DNA of 64,000 nucleotides, from positions 6,875 to 70,874 of the forward strand of contig CAKUVM010000006.1 in the NCBI GenBank assembly GCA_934699135.1, written 5' to 3'. This document shows positions 6,313 through 14,172 of the stretch, in pieces. Every line of letters begins with the position of its first letter. The stretch's first letter is position 1. The stretch is from an uncultured Bacteroidales bacterium. GTDB lineage: Bacteria > Bacteroidota > Bacteroidia > Bacteroidales > Marinilabiliaceae. Made by a program: the position numbers and the translations under genes. Below the pieces are notes generated by a model, which ran no database searches, was not told where the DNA came from, and saw only the letters and a list, made by a program, of their open reading frames with translations.

Positions 6313-7002
6313 CTACATGACGAGCTTGTAGCCCTTGCCGTGAACGTTTATAATCTCCACAGACGGATCGTCTTTAAGGTGCTTACGCAACTTTGTGATG
6401 TAGACGTCCATGCTGCGGGCATTGAAATAGTTGTCGTCAACCCAAATTGTCTTGAGAGCCACATTGCGCTCCAAAACTTTATTCGCGTTGGTGCAGAGGA
6501 GCTTGAGCAGCTCGCTCTCTTTTGTCGTGAGCTTGATCACGCTGTCGCCATCAATGAGCTGCTGCTTCTGCGTGTCGAACTTGAAGCGGCCGAGCTTATA
6601 GACATCAAGGACCGGGCTCTCGCCCGATGTGCGGCGGAGTATGGCCTCAATGCGCATGATGAGCTCCTCCATGCTGAACGGCTTGGTCAGGTAGTCGTCG
6701 GCTCCGAGCTTGAAACCCTGGAGAATATCCTCTTTTACGTTGCGGGCGGTAAGGAAGACGATAGGGACCTCCACGTTAGCCATACGGACCTCCTTGGCAA
6801 GCGTGAAGCCGTCTTTCTTCGGCATCATGACATCGAATATGCAGAGATCATATTTGTCGTTGATGAACATATTGTATGCCTCCTCACCGTCGTGAGCCAA
6901 GTCTGCCGCATAGTCTTTGGCCTGAAGGTATTCGCACAGCAAGACGCCGAGGTTGCTGTCATCCTCGGCTAAAAGAATCTTGTGCTTCTTCTTATCATCC
7001 AT
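6313..7002 (-). CDS. rprY: OmpR-family response regulator, RprY-like
   Basis: This is the cytoplasmic partner of the histidine kinase directly upstream (5 bases apart). The receiver domain (about 8-120) has the acidic pair in LLAEDDSN, phosphoacceptor Asp57 (CIFDVMMPKKDG), Thr85 (FLTARN) and Lys107 (YLTKPFS). A winged-helix DNA-binding domain follows (about 130-228), with LTTKESELLKLL, the recognition region NYFNARSMDVYITKLRKHL and the wing VHGKGYKLVM. At 229 residues it matches RprY of Bacteroides. Targets cannot be read here. It ends in a terminator 107 bases downstream. Confidence 0.9.
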   Translation of the reverse strand: MDDKKKHKILLAEDDSNLGVLLCEYLQAKDYAADLAHDGEEAYNMFINDKYDLCIFDVMMPKKDGFTLAKEVRMANVEVPIVFLTARNVKEDILQGFKLGADDYLTKPFSMEELIMRIEAILRRTSGESPVLDVYKLGRFKFDTQKQQLIDGDSVIKLTTKESELLKLLCTNANKVLERNVALKTIWVDDNYFNARSMDVYITKLRKHLKDDPSVEIINVHGKGYKLVM

Positions 7003-7007
7003 ATCTA

Positions 7008-8528
7008 TTACTTTATTAAAGGCAAATATATATCAAATTTTGTTCCCACGTTCAACTCACTCTCAACAGAAATTTGCCCGCCATGGTCCTCGACAATCTT
7101 TTTGACATACGCCAGACCGAGGCCAAAGCCCTTAATATCATGCCGATTGCCCGTCGAGACTCGATAGAATTTCTCAAAAATTCTCTTCTGGTCTTCTTTT
7201 GAAATTCCCAGGCCGTTGTCTTTTATCGAGATTACGATGCCGTTTCCGGCGTTGTGAGTCCACACATGGAGCATCGGGGCGTCTCGCCTATACTTGAAGG
7301 CGTTATCCAGAAGGTTGTAAATGACATTGGTAAAATGCACATCATCTACCAGCGTAACCGATGGCGAGGCGTCTAGCCTCTCATTTATCTCTCCGTTCAC
7401 GCTCTCCACCTTGACGCGAAAGTTGTTCACCACCTTGTCCACAATCTCGTTCACATCCTTCTCCACCAGCTTGAGGCGGGCCTTGCCGCGGTCGAAGCTT
7501 GCCATCTGAAGGATTTTCTCCACCTGAATGGTGAGCCTCTTGCCCTCGTCTATGATGATTCCCGTGTTTCGCCTTATGAAATCGGGCTTGACGGTGTCGG
7601 CCAAGTCTCGGAGCATCTGCGCGGCAAGGGACATGGTGGATATCGGGGTCTTGAACTCATGCGTCATGTTGCCGATGAAGTCGTTCTTTATGGCGTCGAG
7701 TTTCTTTTGGCGGAAGATGATGATGATGGTGTAGGTCGAGAGAATCATGACCACAAGGCCAAAGAAAGCCGTCGGGATGATGAGGGCGGCCAGGCCGCTG
7801 ACCACGCTGGGCCTCTCGGGGAAATAGACCCTCACGAAGTGCGCCCGCGCGTGGAGGTCGCTCGGGTATAGTTTCTTCTCGTAGGTCATGCCGGAGAAAC
7901 CGGCATCGTAGGCGGGGCTGGAGAATGACATCTGACCGGCGGAGTTGAAGACGGCGAACTCATAGGGGGCCGTTATGCCGTTGTCCGAAAACTGCTGCAT
8001 GAGCAGCGCGTCGAGCCTCTGCGGGTTGACCCTGACCTCGATGGGCTTGTCTTCAAAAGCGCTCTTGGTCATCTTGGCGTGGAGGTAGCGCAGCTTGCGC
8101 GTCAAGACGCCGTTGAGCATCATGTAGGCGTTGCTGACCACGTCATTGCCGAAGACGTTTCGAGAGTCCACAATGCCAGCGTCGGCAGAAATGAGCGCGC
8201 CGGCCTTGGAGGCGTCCAACTTGTAGAAGCCGAAATTGTCCAGTTTGAATGTGAGGGTGACCTCCTCCGTCGAGTTCCCCGCGCCGTCCGCCCTGTGGCG
8301 GGTGAAGGGGTACGGGTCCCGCATGGCGGCTCTCTCGTCACGCGTCTCCATAACCTCGTCGGTCTCGAGCCTGGAGACTACATTGTCGATACTCTTGACC
8401 ACCGCCTGGTCAAACTGGCTGTCCCTGAGCTTGCAGGCCTCCATAATCCACCTCACTTGCATGAACACGAGGCCTATGAAGGCGATGGGCAAAATCACGC
8501 ACACCCACGTTATGATTTTTTTGCTCAT
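7008..8528 (-). CDS. rprX: Sensor histidine kinase, RprX-like
   Basis: I start at ATG 8528 (MSKKIITWVCV); the frame continues 12 codons upstream, but a promoter occupies that DNA. The 506 residues have a first membrane helix (about 6-26), a periplasmic sensor region of ~210 residues, a second helix (about 245-272), then HisKA with phospho-His290 (NMTHEFKTPIS), the N box (NLLDNAFKYR), G1 (ISIKDNGLGIS), the F box (IFEKFYRV) and G2 (GFGLGLAYVKKIV). This is the layout of RprX. The promoter's -7 box ends five bases before the ATG, so the mRNA may be leaderless. Cotranscribed with rprY. Confidence 0.9.
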   Translation of the reverse strand: MSKKIITWVCVILPIAFIGLVFMQVRWIMEACKLRDSQFDQAVVKSIDNVVSRLETDEVMETRDERAAMRDPYPFTRHRADGAGNSTEEVTLTFKLDNFGFYKLDASKAGALISADAGIVDSRNVFGNDVVSNAYMMLNGVLTRKLRYLHAKMTKSAFEDKPIEVRVNPQRLDALLMQQFSDNGITAPYEFAVFNSAGQMSFSSPAYDAGFSGMTYEKKLYPSDLHARAHFVRVYFPERPSVVSGLAALIIPTAFFGLVVMILSTYTIIIIFRQKKLDAIKNDFIGNMTHEFKTPISTMSLAAQMLRDLADTVKPDFIRRNTGIIIDEGKRLTIQVEKILQMASFDRGKARLKLVEKDVNEIVDKVVNNFRVKVESVNGEINERLDASPSVTLVDDVHFTNVIYNLLDNAFKYRRDAPMLHVWTHNAGNGIVISIKDNGLGISKEDQKRIFEKFYRVSTGNRHDIKGFGLGLAYVKKIVEDHGGQISVESELNVGTKFDIYLPLIK

Positions 8529-8533
8529 GGTAA

Positions 8534-8564
8534 CAAAGGTAGAAACAATTGCTTTCCTGCGCAA
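8534..8564 (-). promoter_or_regulatory. Promoter of rprX-rprY
   Basis: On the minus strand TTG (8564-8562), 20 bases, TACCTTTG (8541-8534). Transcription should begin at or within a few bases of the ATG at 8528. Confidence 0.65.
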
Positions 8565-8618
8565 AAGAAAGCAGGACTATTTGGCCCAGGAATTAACATT
8601 TGAGCGACAACGCAGTAA

Positions 8619-8648
8619 AGGGAGACCTCCTCCTGCGGAAGTCTCCCT
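8619..8648 (-). terminator. Hairpin after tRNA-Lys
   Basis: On the minus strand AGGGAGAC pairs with GTCTCCCT (8 bp), beginning five bases after the tRNA end. Only TTTACTG follows, so it may be a processing or weak termination signal. Confidence 0.5.
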
Positions 8649-8652
8649 AAGG

Positions 8653-8725
8653 TGATCCGTCTGGGGCTCGAACCCAGGACCCCAACATTAAAAGTGTTGT
8701 GCTCTACCAACTGAGCTAACGGATC
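8653..8725 (-). tRNA. tRNA-Lys (anticodon UUU)
   Basis: Acceptor GATCCGT (8725-8719) pairs with ACGGATC, the discriminator is A (8653), the anticodon loop is CTTTTAA with TTT, and the T-loop is GTTCGAGCC. 73 bases, CCA not encoded (ACC then T). It lies between metA and rprX on the same strand with its own promoter. Confidence 0.95.
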
Positions 8726-8769
8726 TCCCTAAGTCTATGTCGGAAAGGCCTCTTCGGCGAATCCGAGTG

Positions 8770-8801
8770 CAAAAGTATGCCTTTTTGCCCTTTCCTCCAA
8801 A
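8770..8801 (-). promoter_or_regulatory. Promoter of tRNA-Lys
   Basis: On the minus strand TTTG (8801-8798), 20 bases, TACTTTTG (8777-8770), 44 bases before the tRNA. Confidence 0.65.
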
Positions 8802-8819
8802 TGGGAACGGCATTTTTTT

Positions 8820-9725
8820 CTACAAATCGTATGGCGTCCGCTGATAGACGTAGTAGTTCAGCCAATTGGTGTAGAGCAAATGGCAGTGGGCGCGCCAGCT
8901 CTTGACGGGCGTGCGGGTGGGGTCATCATCGGGGAAGTAGTTGTAAGGCAGCCTGATGGGCAGACCTTTCTCTTTATCTCTCAAATACTCCTCTTTCAGC
9001 GTGTCCCGGTCATATTCTGAGTGCCCCATGACAAAGATCTGCCGCCCGTTTTCCGTCATGGCCACATAGGGGCCGGCAATGTCGGAATAGGCCAAGAGAC
9101 TGAGAGCAGGGCATGCCTCAATGTCTTGCCTCAGCGTGCCCGTGTGGCGCGAGTGGGGGGCGCAGAACACGTCATCGAAGCCGCGCATGAGCGGCACGCG
9201 ATGATCCAGCACCTTGTGGCGAAACACGCCGAACATCTTCTCGGGCAACGCGTGCTTGGCAATGCCATGGTGATGATATAGCCCCGCCTGCGCCCCCCAA
9301 CATATGTGGAGCGTGCTGGTGACGTTGGTCAGGCTCCAATCCATTATCTGCACCAACTCGTCCCAATAGTCAACCTCCTCAAACGGCATCTGCTCAACGG
9401 GCGCGCCCGTTATTATGAGTCCGTCATATTTTTTGTCGCGGACTTGGTCAAACGTGACATAGAACGAACTAAGGTGGTCGGCCGACGTGTTTTTTGCCGT
9501 GTGTGTCTTGACCATCATAAGATCCACGACGACCTGCAAAGGAGAGTTGGACAGCGCGCGCAAGAGCTGCGTCTCCGTGGTCACCTTGTTTGGCATGAGG
9601 TTGAGGATGAGGATGCGCAGCGTGCGGATGTCTTGCGTCATGGCCCTCTTCTCGCCCATGACGAAGACCCTTTCGGACTCTAATACTTGCTTCGCTGGCA
9701 GCGTGTCGGGAATGCGTATTGGCAT
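8820..9725 (-). CDS. metA: Homoserine O-acyltransferase MetA (probably acetyl-CoA-using)
   Basis: MetA acylates homoserine, the first committed step to methionine, in the cytoplasm. All catalytic residues are visible in the 301-residue protein: Cys142 (HICWGAQAG), His235 and Glu237 (FVMGHSEYDRD). Position 111 is Glu (GAPVEQMPFEEV); in this family Glu111 goes with acetyl-CoA use and Gly111 with succinyl-CoA, so O-acetylhomoserine is the likely product despite the usual succinyltransferase name. The start at 9725 (MPIRIPDTLP) is the family start. The 125 bases to the divergent glycosyltransferase contain a -7-like box, and I see no riboswitch fold. No terminator is obvious before tRNA-Lys. Confidence 0.92.
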   Translation of the reverse strand: MPIRIPDTLPAKQVLESERVFVMGEKRAMTQDIRTLRILILNLMPNKVTTETQLLRALSNSPLQVVVDLMMVKTHTAKNTSADHLSSFYVTFDQVRDKKYDGLIITGAPVEQMPFEEVDYWDELVQIMDWSLTNVTSTLHICWGAQAGLYHHHGIAKHALPEKMFGVFRHKVLDHRVPLMRGFDDVFCAPHSRHTGTLRQDIEACPALSLLAYSDIAGPYVAMTENGRQIFVMGHSEYDRDTLKEEYLRDKEKGLPIRLPYNYFPDDDPTRTPVKSWRAHCHLLYTNWLNYYVYQRTPYDL

Positions 9726-9800
9726 TTTTTCGTTCGGTTAAGTTGCAACGGCGCGGCCGCGGTGGGCCTGGGGTCTCGCCGCGGCACTGTTTCGTGCGCG

Positions 9801-9808
9801 CAAAAGTA
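9801..9808 (-). promoter_or_regulatory. Possible -7 box for metA
   Basis: TACTTTTG on the minus strand, giving a leader of about 70 bases. No convincing TTG at the expected distance. Confidence 0.4.
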
Positions 9809-9852
9809 GCTAAATTGCGCCTCATTTGGGCATAAAGAACTAAATTGTGGGC

Positions 9853-10821
9853 ATGAAACTGACAAGGGGGAGCAAGGTGCTGGTGACGGCCCTTGACTGG
9901 GGTCTTGGCCACGCCTCGCGGCTGTCGGCAGCCGTGAGCGTGCTGCGCCGTCGCGGCTGCGCCGTCACGTTGGCGGGCTGCGGCCGATCTCTGGAGCTGC
10001 TGCGGGCCGACCATCCCGACCTGCCGGCACGCCACTTGCCGTCTTTCTCCCCGCGGCTGAGCGGCGGCCGCCACCAATGGCCCATAATATTGGCCCAGGC
10101 GCCTTGGTTTCTTTTTTGCGTCGTCAGGGAGCACGCGCTGCTCCGCAAACTGGTCACGGCCGAGCGGCCGGACGTGATATTGTCAGACAACTGCTATGGG
10201 GCGTGGCACCCGTCAGCGCGAAGTTTCATCATCACGCACCAGCTTCACCCCCACGTGGCGCAAGGTTGCCCAAGGTGGGTGGAGAGGGCTGTGAGCCATA
10301 TTTTGTGCCTTATGGTGAGTCGGTTTGACGGCTGCCTGGTGCCAGACGTCCGCATAGGCGGGCTTAGCGGCGACCTCTCGGCCCCAGTGCCGAAAGGCGT
10401 GCGGGCTCACGCCATAGGCTGCCTGTCTCGCATGGCGATGGCAGGGGAGCTGCCAAGCGAGGCGGAAGTGGAATGGCTCGGCGTGGTGTCGGGGCCTGAG
10501 CCACAAAGAGGGATGATGGAGCGTGGCCTAATTGACAGATTCGCGGCCCTTGGTGGCCGGCGCGTGGTGGTGTGCGGGCGGGGTCTGGCGCAGGGGGTTA
10601 ATGTCACGGTGGCGGGTGGCGTTGAGATCATCTCTTACGCCAACGCGGCCAAACTCAAGGCCCTGATGCTGGCGGCCAGGCACATTGTCTGCCGGTCGGG
10701 CTACAGTACCATAATGGATCTTTACGCCGTGGGGCGGCGGGCTGAACTCATTCCCACGCCTGGGCAGGCCGAGCAGGAGTATTTGGCGAAACGGCTGCAG
10801 GATTCGCGCAACTGGCCGTGA
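9853..10821 (+). CDS. Glycosyltransferase, GT-B fold (Bacteroidota family)
   Basis: The 322 residues begin MKLTRGSKVLVTALDWGLGHASR, the glycine-rich first turn of GT28/MurG-like glycosyltransferases in the form used by a Bacteroidota-specific family. I prefer ATG 9853 over the GTG two codons earlier. The first Rossmann half contains DVILSDNCYGAW and FIITHQLHPH; the second has GGRRVVVCGRG, a short gap, then HIVCRSGYSTIMDLYAVGRRAELIPTPGQAEQEYLAKRL, the donor nucleotide-sugar site. No membrane helix is clear. Donor and acceptor cannot be read. It stands alone, divergent from metA, and ends 33 bases before the next gene. Confidence 0.75.
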   Translation: MKLTRGSKVLVTALDWGLGHASRLSAAVSVLRRRGCAVTLAGCGRSLELLRADHPDLPARHLPSFSPRLSGGRHQWPIILAQAPWFLFCVVREHALLRKLVTAERPDVILSDNCYGAWHPSARSFIITHQLHPHVAQGCPRWVERAVSHILCLMVSRFDGCLVPDVRIGGLSGDLSAPVPKGVRAHAIGCLSRMAMAGELPSEAEVEWLGVVSGPEPQRGMMERGLIDRFAALGGRRVVVCGRGLAQGVNVTVAGGVEIISYANAAKLKALMLAARHIVCRSGYSTIMDLYAVGRRAELIPTPGQAEQEYLAKRLQDSRNWP

Positions 10822-10831
10822 AAAAAATGCG

Positions 10832-10839
10832 TATATTTG
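10832..10839 (+). promoter_or_regulatory. Possible -7 box before 10855 gene
   Basis: TATATTTG, 15 bases before the ATG. The -33 part is weak. Confidence 0.4.
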
Positions 10840-10854
10840 CGAAAACCTATCTCG

Positions 10855-11253
10855 ATGGGAGAATTATCTTTCCTTCTGCTCCTTCTGGCGTCAGTTGTCG
10901 CCATTCCCCTTTTGGTTCACACCTCGAAACTTCGCCGCGAGGCACGGCAGAGGAACACCATAACGAAAATGTGCAACCACCTCTTTCCCGGCGACAAGAT
11001 GGGTTTTGCGAAAGACGAGGTGGTTGGCGACATGGGGAAACTGACGTCTGGCAGGTTCTCTGAAGAAGAACTGCTAGACTATTACTTGAAAATAAAAGGG
11101 TTGCAGATGATTGACCTCAACTCGCTCAACGACTCTGACATCCGCAGGTTCCTTATGGAGCCGACCAAAATCCGCCTCCACTATCAAGAGCTTGTCTCTT
11201 TCTACGAGAAATATCTCAACCAACCGCAAGCAAAAGGCCAAAGCGCGGTGTGA
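10855..11253 (+). CDS. Small membrane protein, unknown
   Basis: I start at ATG 10855 (MGELSFLLLLLASVVAIPLLV), giving 132 residues; upstream codons lie in the promoter. One membrane helix (about 4-22) is followed by a basic stretch (SKLRREARQRNTI) and a soluble, mostly helical domain that would face the cytoplasm by the positive-inside rule. Motifs such as CNHLFPGDKMGF, SGRFSEEELLDYYLKIKGLQ and EPTKIRLHYQELVSFYEKYL are not known to me. It is convergent with rnc, five bases apart, with no terminator between. Real gene likely from composition; function unknown. Confidence 0.55.
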   Translation: MGELSFLLLLLASVVAIPLLVHTSKLRREARQRNTITKMCNHLFPGDKMGFAKDEVVGDMGKLTSGRFSEEELLDYYLKIKGLQMIDLNSLNDSDIRRFLMEPTKIRLHYQELVSFYEKYLNQPQAKGQSAV

Positions 11254-11258
11254 ACGCG

Positions 11259-12269
11259 TCAGGCCTCCGTCTTGGCGGCAAAAGTGTCTGAATCGGCCGG
11301 CGACCCCAACTCCCGGAGCATCTCGGCCTCCGAATCTTCCTGCTCGCCGATGCCCTCCCTTTCTGCGCAAACCATATCGGAGCCTTGCGCGCCTTTTACG
11401 ATTAAGCTCACTGCCTCGTTTGGCACAAGATCGGCCTCTGAACCCTCTTCTGCGCGCTCAACTCCCGAGGCCTCCGTTGGGTTGTCCGCATTGCGCTCCC
11501 CGCTCCGGCGCGCACACTCCAATATGTCAATTTGGCCGCCACTTATGCCGTTGAGGACGGCGCAAGCGGCTCTCTGCTCAGCCTGTTTCTTTGAGCGGCC
11601 CTTTGCTTGGCCGATGACCACATCGGCCACCTTGATTTGGGAGACGAAGTTTTCTTCAGCGTCCTGAAAAACTTTGCCAGACTGCCTGTGGGTCTCAAAG
11701 AAGACCTCCACGCCCACCTGCTCACCCATGTTGACCAGGCGGCTTTTGTGATTGTCTTGCCACATCTCGCCTTGCGCCTCGGCCGTGCGCCTGTCATTTG
11801 TTATGTGTCGTTGCACAAACTTGCGCACTCTGCGAATGCCGCCATCGAGATATATGGCGGCGATGAAAGCCTCAAGGGCATCGCCGGGGATGTGGCTCAC
11901 AGCCAAGTCTTTTCGCGAACTGAGAGTGATATGCTCGTCCAATCCAATCTCAAAGGCTATGGCGTTGAGCCTGGCGCGGCACACCATGTTGGACCTCAAC
12001 TTGGAGAGGTAACCCTCGTCATGGTCTGGGAAACGGTGATAGAGAATGTCTGAGACCACGGCCTCAAGCACCGCGTCTCCTAAATATTCAAGCCTCTCGT
12101 TGTCTCCGCTGGTGCCAGCCCCGCGCCTCTTGGAGCCAATTGACTTATGGACGAAAGCTGTGCGGAAGAGGCTCACCGACGTTGGCAAGTAGCCAGCCGT
12201 ATGGCACAAAAAAAAATAAAACTTTCTTCCCTTGCGGGAAAAAAGTTTTATTAGCTCATGAATGCTCAC
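11259..12269 (-). CDS. rnc: Ribonuclease III with acidic C-terminal extension
   Basis: RNase III cuts double-stranded RNA (rRNA precursors, some mRNAs). The catalytic domain has the signature NERLEYLGDAVLEAVVSD and the second acidic site GDALEAFIAAIYLDGG; a dsRNA-binding domain follows, ending KKQAEQRAACAVL. After it comes about 85 residues of acidic, Ala/Glu/Ser-rich sequence (AEEGSEADLVPNE, GIGEQEDSEAEML), which is not part of the usual ~250-residue enzyme. There is no ATG: I use GTG 12269 (VSIHELIKLF); TTG at 12281 or 12275 is possible, and 12281 would overlap the fabF stop. A strong hairpin with a U-run sits in codons ~7-20, within residues that match the family N-terminus. Confidence 0.88.
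   Translation of the reverse strand: MSIHELIKLFSRKGRKFYFFLCHTAGYLPTSVSLFRTAFVHKSIGSKRRGAGTSGDNERLEYLGDAVLEAVVSDILYHRFPDHDEGYLSKLRSNMVCRARLNAIAFEIGLDEHITLSSRKDLAVSHIPGDALEAFIAAIYLDGGIRRVRKFVQRHITNDRRTAEAQGEMWQDNHKSRLVNMGEQVGVEVFFETHRQSGKVFQDAEENFVSQIKVADVVIGQAKGRSKKQAEQRAACAVLNGISGGQIDILECARRSGERNADNPTEASGVERAEEGSEADLVPNEAVSLIVKGAQGSDMVCAEREGIGEQEDSEAEMLRELGSPADSDTFAAKTEA
12207..12252 (-). terminator. Terminator-like hairpin inside the rnc coding start
   Basis: AATAAAACTTTCTTCCC (12215-12231) and GGGAAAAAAGTTTTATT (12236-12252) are inverted repeats, 17 bases with one mismatch and a 4-base loop. On the minus strand the stem is followed by at least eight T (12214-12207). It lies 26 bases past the fabF stop and encodes the rnc segment KLFSRKGRKFYFF. 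It could end acpP-fabF transcription, attenuate rnc, or be a self-cleavage site for RNase III. Confidence 0.65.
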
Positions 12270-12277
12270 AATCAATC

Positions 12278-13522
12278 TCAAATTTCCCTAAAGACAAGAG
12301 TGCCGTTGTGGCCTCCGAAGCCGAACGTGTTTGACATGGCAGCTCGTACCTTTCGATGCTGGGCGGCATTGAAAGTGAGGTTGAGCTTGGGGTCAATGTC
12401 GGGATCGTCTGTGAAATGGTTGATGGTGGGCGGCACGACACCTTGCTCAATGGACTTGACGCACGCAATGGCCTCAAGCGCGCCCGTGGCGCCGAGCAAG
12501 TGTCCTGTCATCGACTTTGTGGAACTGATGTTAATCCGGTAAGCGTCATCGCCGAAGACCTTGCCGACAGCGATGAGTTCGCACTTGTCTCCAGGGAGCG
12601 TGGATGTGCCGTGGACGTTGACGTAATCAACGTCAGCGGGCGTCATGTCCGCGTCTTTCAGAGCCTCCGCCATCACCCTGGCCGCCCCGTCACCCTGCGG
12701 GTGGGGCGCAGTGATGTGGTAGGCGTCGGCAGAGTGCGCGCCGCCGGCTAACTCACAATAGATGTGGGCGCCGCGCTTCACGGCATGCTCATATTCCTCT
12801 AGCACCAGGCTGGCGCCACCCTCGCCCATGACGAAGCCGTCGCGATCCTTGTCAAATGGGCGGGAGGCCGTCTGCGGGTCGTCATTGCGCGTGGAGAGTG
12901 CTTTCATTGACGTGAAGCCACCCACGCCCGCGATGGTGATGGGGGCCTCTGAGCCTCCGCTCACGACAACCGTGGCGCGGCCGAGACGGATAAGGTCGAA
13001 CGCCACGCAGATGGCGCTGGAAGAGGAGGCGCAGGCCGACACTGTGCCGAAGTTCGGGCCTCCAAATCCGTTGCGGATGGAGATATAGCCTGGGGCTATA
13101 TCGGCGATTATTTTAGGGATGAAGAAAGGGCTGAATCTTGGTGTCCCATCTCCGAGGACGAACTCTCGCGACTCATCGAAATAGGTCTTGATGCCACCAA
13201 TGCCGGTGCCCCAAATGACGCCGAAACGCGTCTTGTCCTCATTCTCCAAGTCGAAAGCCGCGTCGGCTATGGCCTCCTCAGCCGCCACGATGGCGTACTG
13301 GGTGAAGAGATCCATCTTCCTGGCATCCTTACCGAAAATCTTTGTTCCGTCGAAATTCTTGACTTCGCAGGCAAACCTGGTCTTGAATTTAGTGGCGTCG
13401 AAGTGTGTTATGGGTGCCGCACCACTCACGCCGCTCACGAGGCCTTGCCAGGTATCGGCGAGGTTGTTCCCCAGGGGCGAGATCGCCCCCAGGCCCGTAA
13501 CTACTACTCTTTTCAGCTCCAT
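12278..13522 (-). CDS. fabF: Beta-ketoacyl-ACP synthase II
   Basis: FabF elongates acyl-ACP chains in type II fatty acid synthesis in the cytoplasm. The 414 residues hold the thiolase-fold triad: Cys164 (TVSACASSSSA), His304 (NVHGTSTLPGD) and His341 (MTGHLLGATGALEA). The start MELKRVVVTGLGAISPLGN and end GFGGHNGTLVF are standard. It follows acpP (22 bases) and precedes rnc, a conserved order in Bacteroidales. A hairpin right after the stop probably reduces or ends transcription into rnc. Confidence 0.96.
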   Translation of the reverse strand: MELKRVVVTGLGAISPLGNNLADTWQGLVSGVSGAAPITHFDATKFKTRFACEVKNFDGTKIFGKDARKMDLFTQYAIVAAEEAIADAAFDLENEDKTRFGVIWGTGIGGIKTYFDESREFVLGDGTPRFSPFFIPKIIADIAPGYISIRNGFGGPNFGTVSACASSSSAICVAFDLIRLGRATVVVSGGSEAPITIAGVGGFTSMKALSTRNDDPQTASRPFDKDRDGFVMGEGGASLVLEEYEHAVKRGAHIYCELAGGAHSADAYHITAPHPQGDGAARVMAEALKDADMTPADVDYVNVHGTSTLPGDKCELIAVGKVFGDDAYRINISSTKSMTGHLLGATGALEAIACVKSIEQGVVPPTINHFTDDPDIDPKLNLTFNAAQHRKVRAAMSNTFGFGGHNGTLVFREI

Positions 13523-13544
13523 AAATTCGCAGTGAGGTCAAGGT

Positions 13545-13784
13545 TTAGGCCTGCATATGGCTCTCGATGTATGCAATGGCGTCGCCAACGGTGTGGATAG
13601 CCTCAGAATCGGTATCGGGGATCTCAATGCCGAACTCTTTCTCGAACTCCATAATGAGCTCAACGGTGTCGAGGGAGTCTGCGCCGAGGTCGTTGGTGAA
13701 GCTTGCGTCCTCCCTAACCTCGTTCTCGTCAACACCCAGTTTGTCTACGATAATTGCCTTTACCTTAGATGCAATCTCTGACAT
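13545..13784 (-). CDS. acpP: Acyl carrier protein
   Basis: This 79-residue acidic four-helix protein carries the phosphopantetheine site Ser37 in LGADSLDTVELIM. Sequence MSEIASKVKAIIVDKLGV to AIAYIESHMQA is typical. It shuttles acyl chains for FabF and for the LpxA and LpxD steps also present in this window. First gene of acpP-fabF(-rnc). Confidence 0.97.
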   Translation of the reverse strand: MSEIASKVKAIIVDKLGVDENEVREDASFTNDLGADSLDTVELIMEFEKEFGIEIPDTDSEAIHTVGDAIAYIESHMQA

Positions 13785-13979
13785 AATTTTCTTCTGTTTT
13801 GGTTAATAATGTTAGTTCCTAGTTACCAAGTCCGGCCTGTCGTCTCCCTCACGGGAATCAACTCTTTTGAGGTGGCGAGCCACCAGCCAGAGAGCCGAGA
13901 GGACGGCGCCGTTAGACACACCAAGCGACACGCTTTGAGCGAATAACACTGCAAAGAAAGCAAATAGGCGATGAATTTT

Positions 13980-14009
13980 CAAACATAGTGGCAAAAAAAA
14001 AGGGTCAAA
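13980..14009 (-). promoter_or_regulatory. Candidate acpP-fabF promoter in the 13785-14172 gap
   Basis: On the minus strand TTTG (14009-14006), 18 bases, TATGTTTG (13987-13980). It would give acpP a leader of about 190 bases. The same 388-base gap carries TACTTTTG on the plus strand (14031-14038), a possible -7 box for the divergent permease. A minus-strand open frame in the gap (13812-14156) looks non-coding. Confidence 0.45.
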
Positions 14010-14172
14010 CCGCCCAAAAGTGAGTAATTTTACTTTTGCAATAAGTTGTGCCTGTGGGTTTTGCGCTATAAATGAGCCACGTAGCATTTTAGCCTTGCCG
14101 ACACGCCTCCGCGCCAGCCCTGCGGGCGATTTTATACTCAAAAGACTACAAAACAATTAAATCTGACATACG

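Noticed and set aside
6208..6972. 254-codon frame antisense to rprY
   Set aside because: rprY has all receiver and winged-helix motifs; the antisense frame has none.
9726..9850. SAM riboswitch in front of metA
   Set aside because: The leader is only about 70 bases, GC-rich, and I could not fold any SAM-I or SAM-II core in it.
13812..14156. 114-codon minus-strand frame before acpP
   Set aside because: Odd composition, spans promoter boxes of both flanking genes and resembles nothing; judged non-coding.
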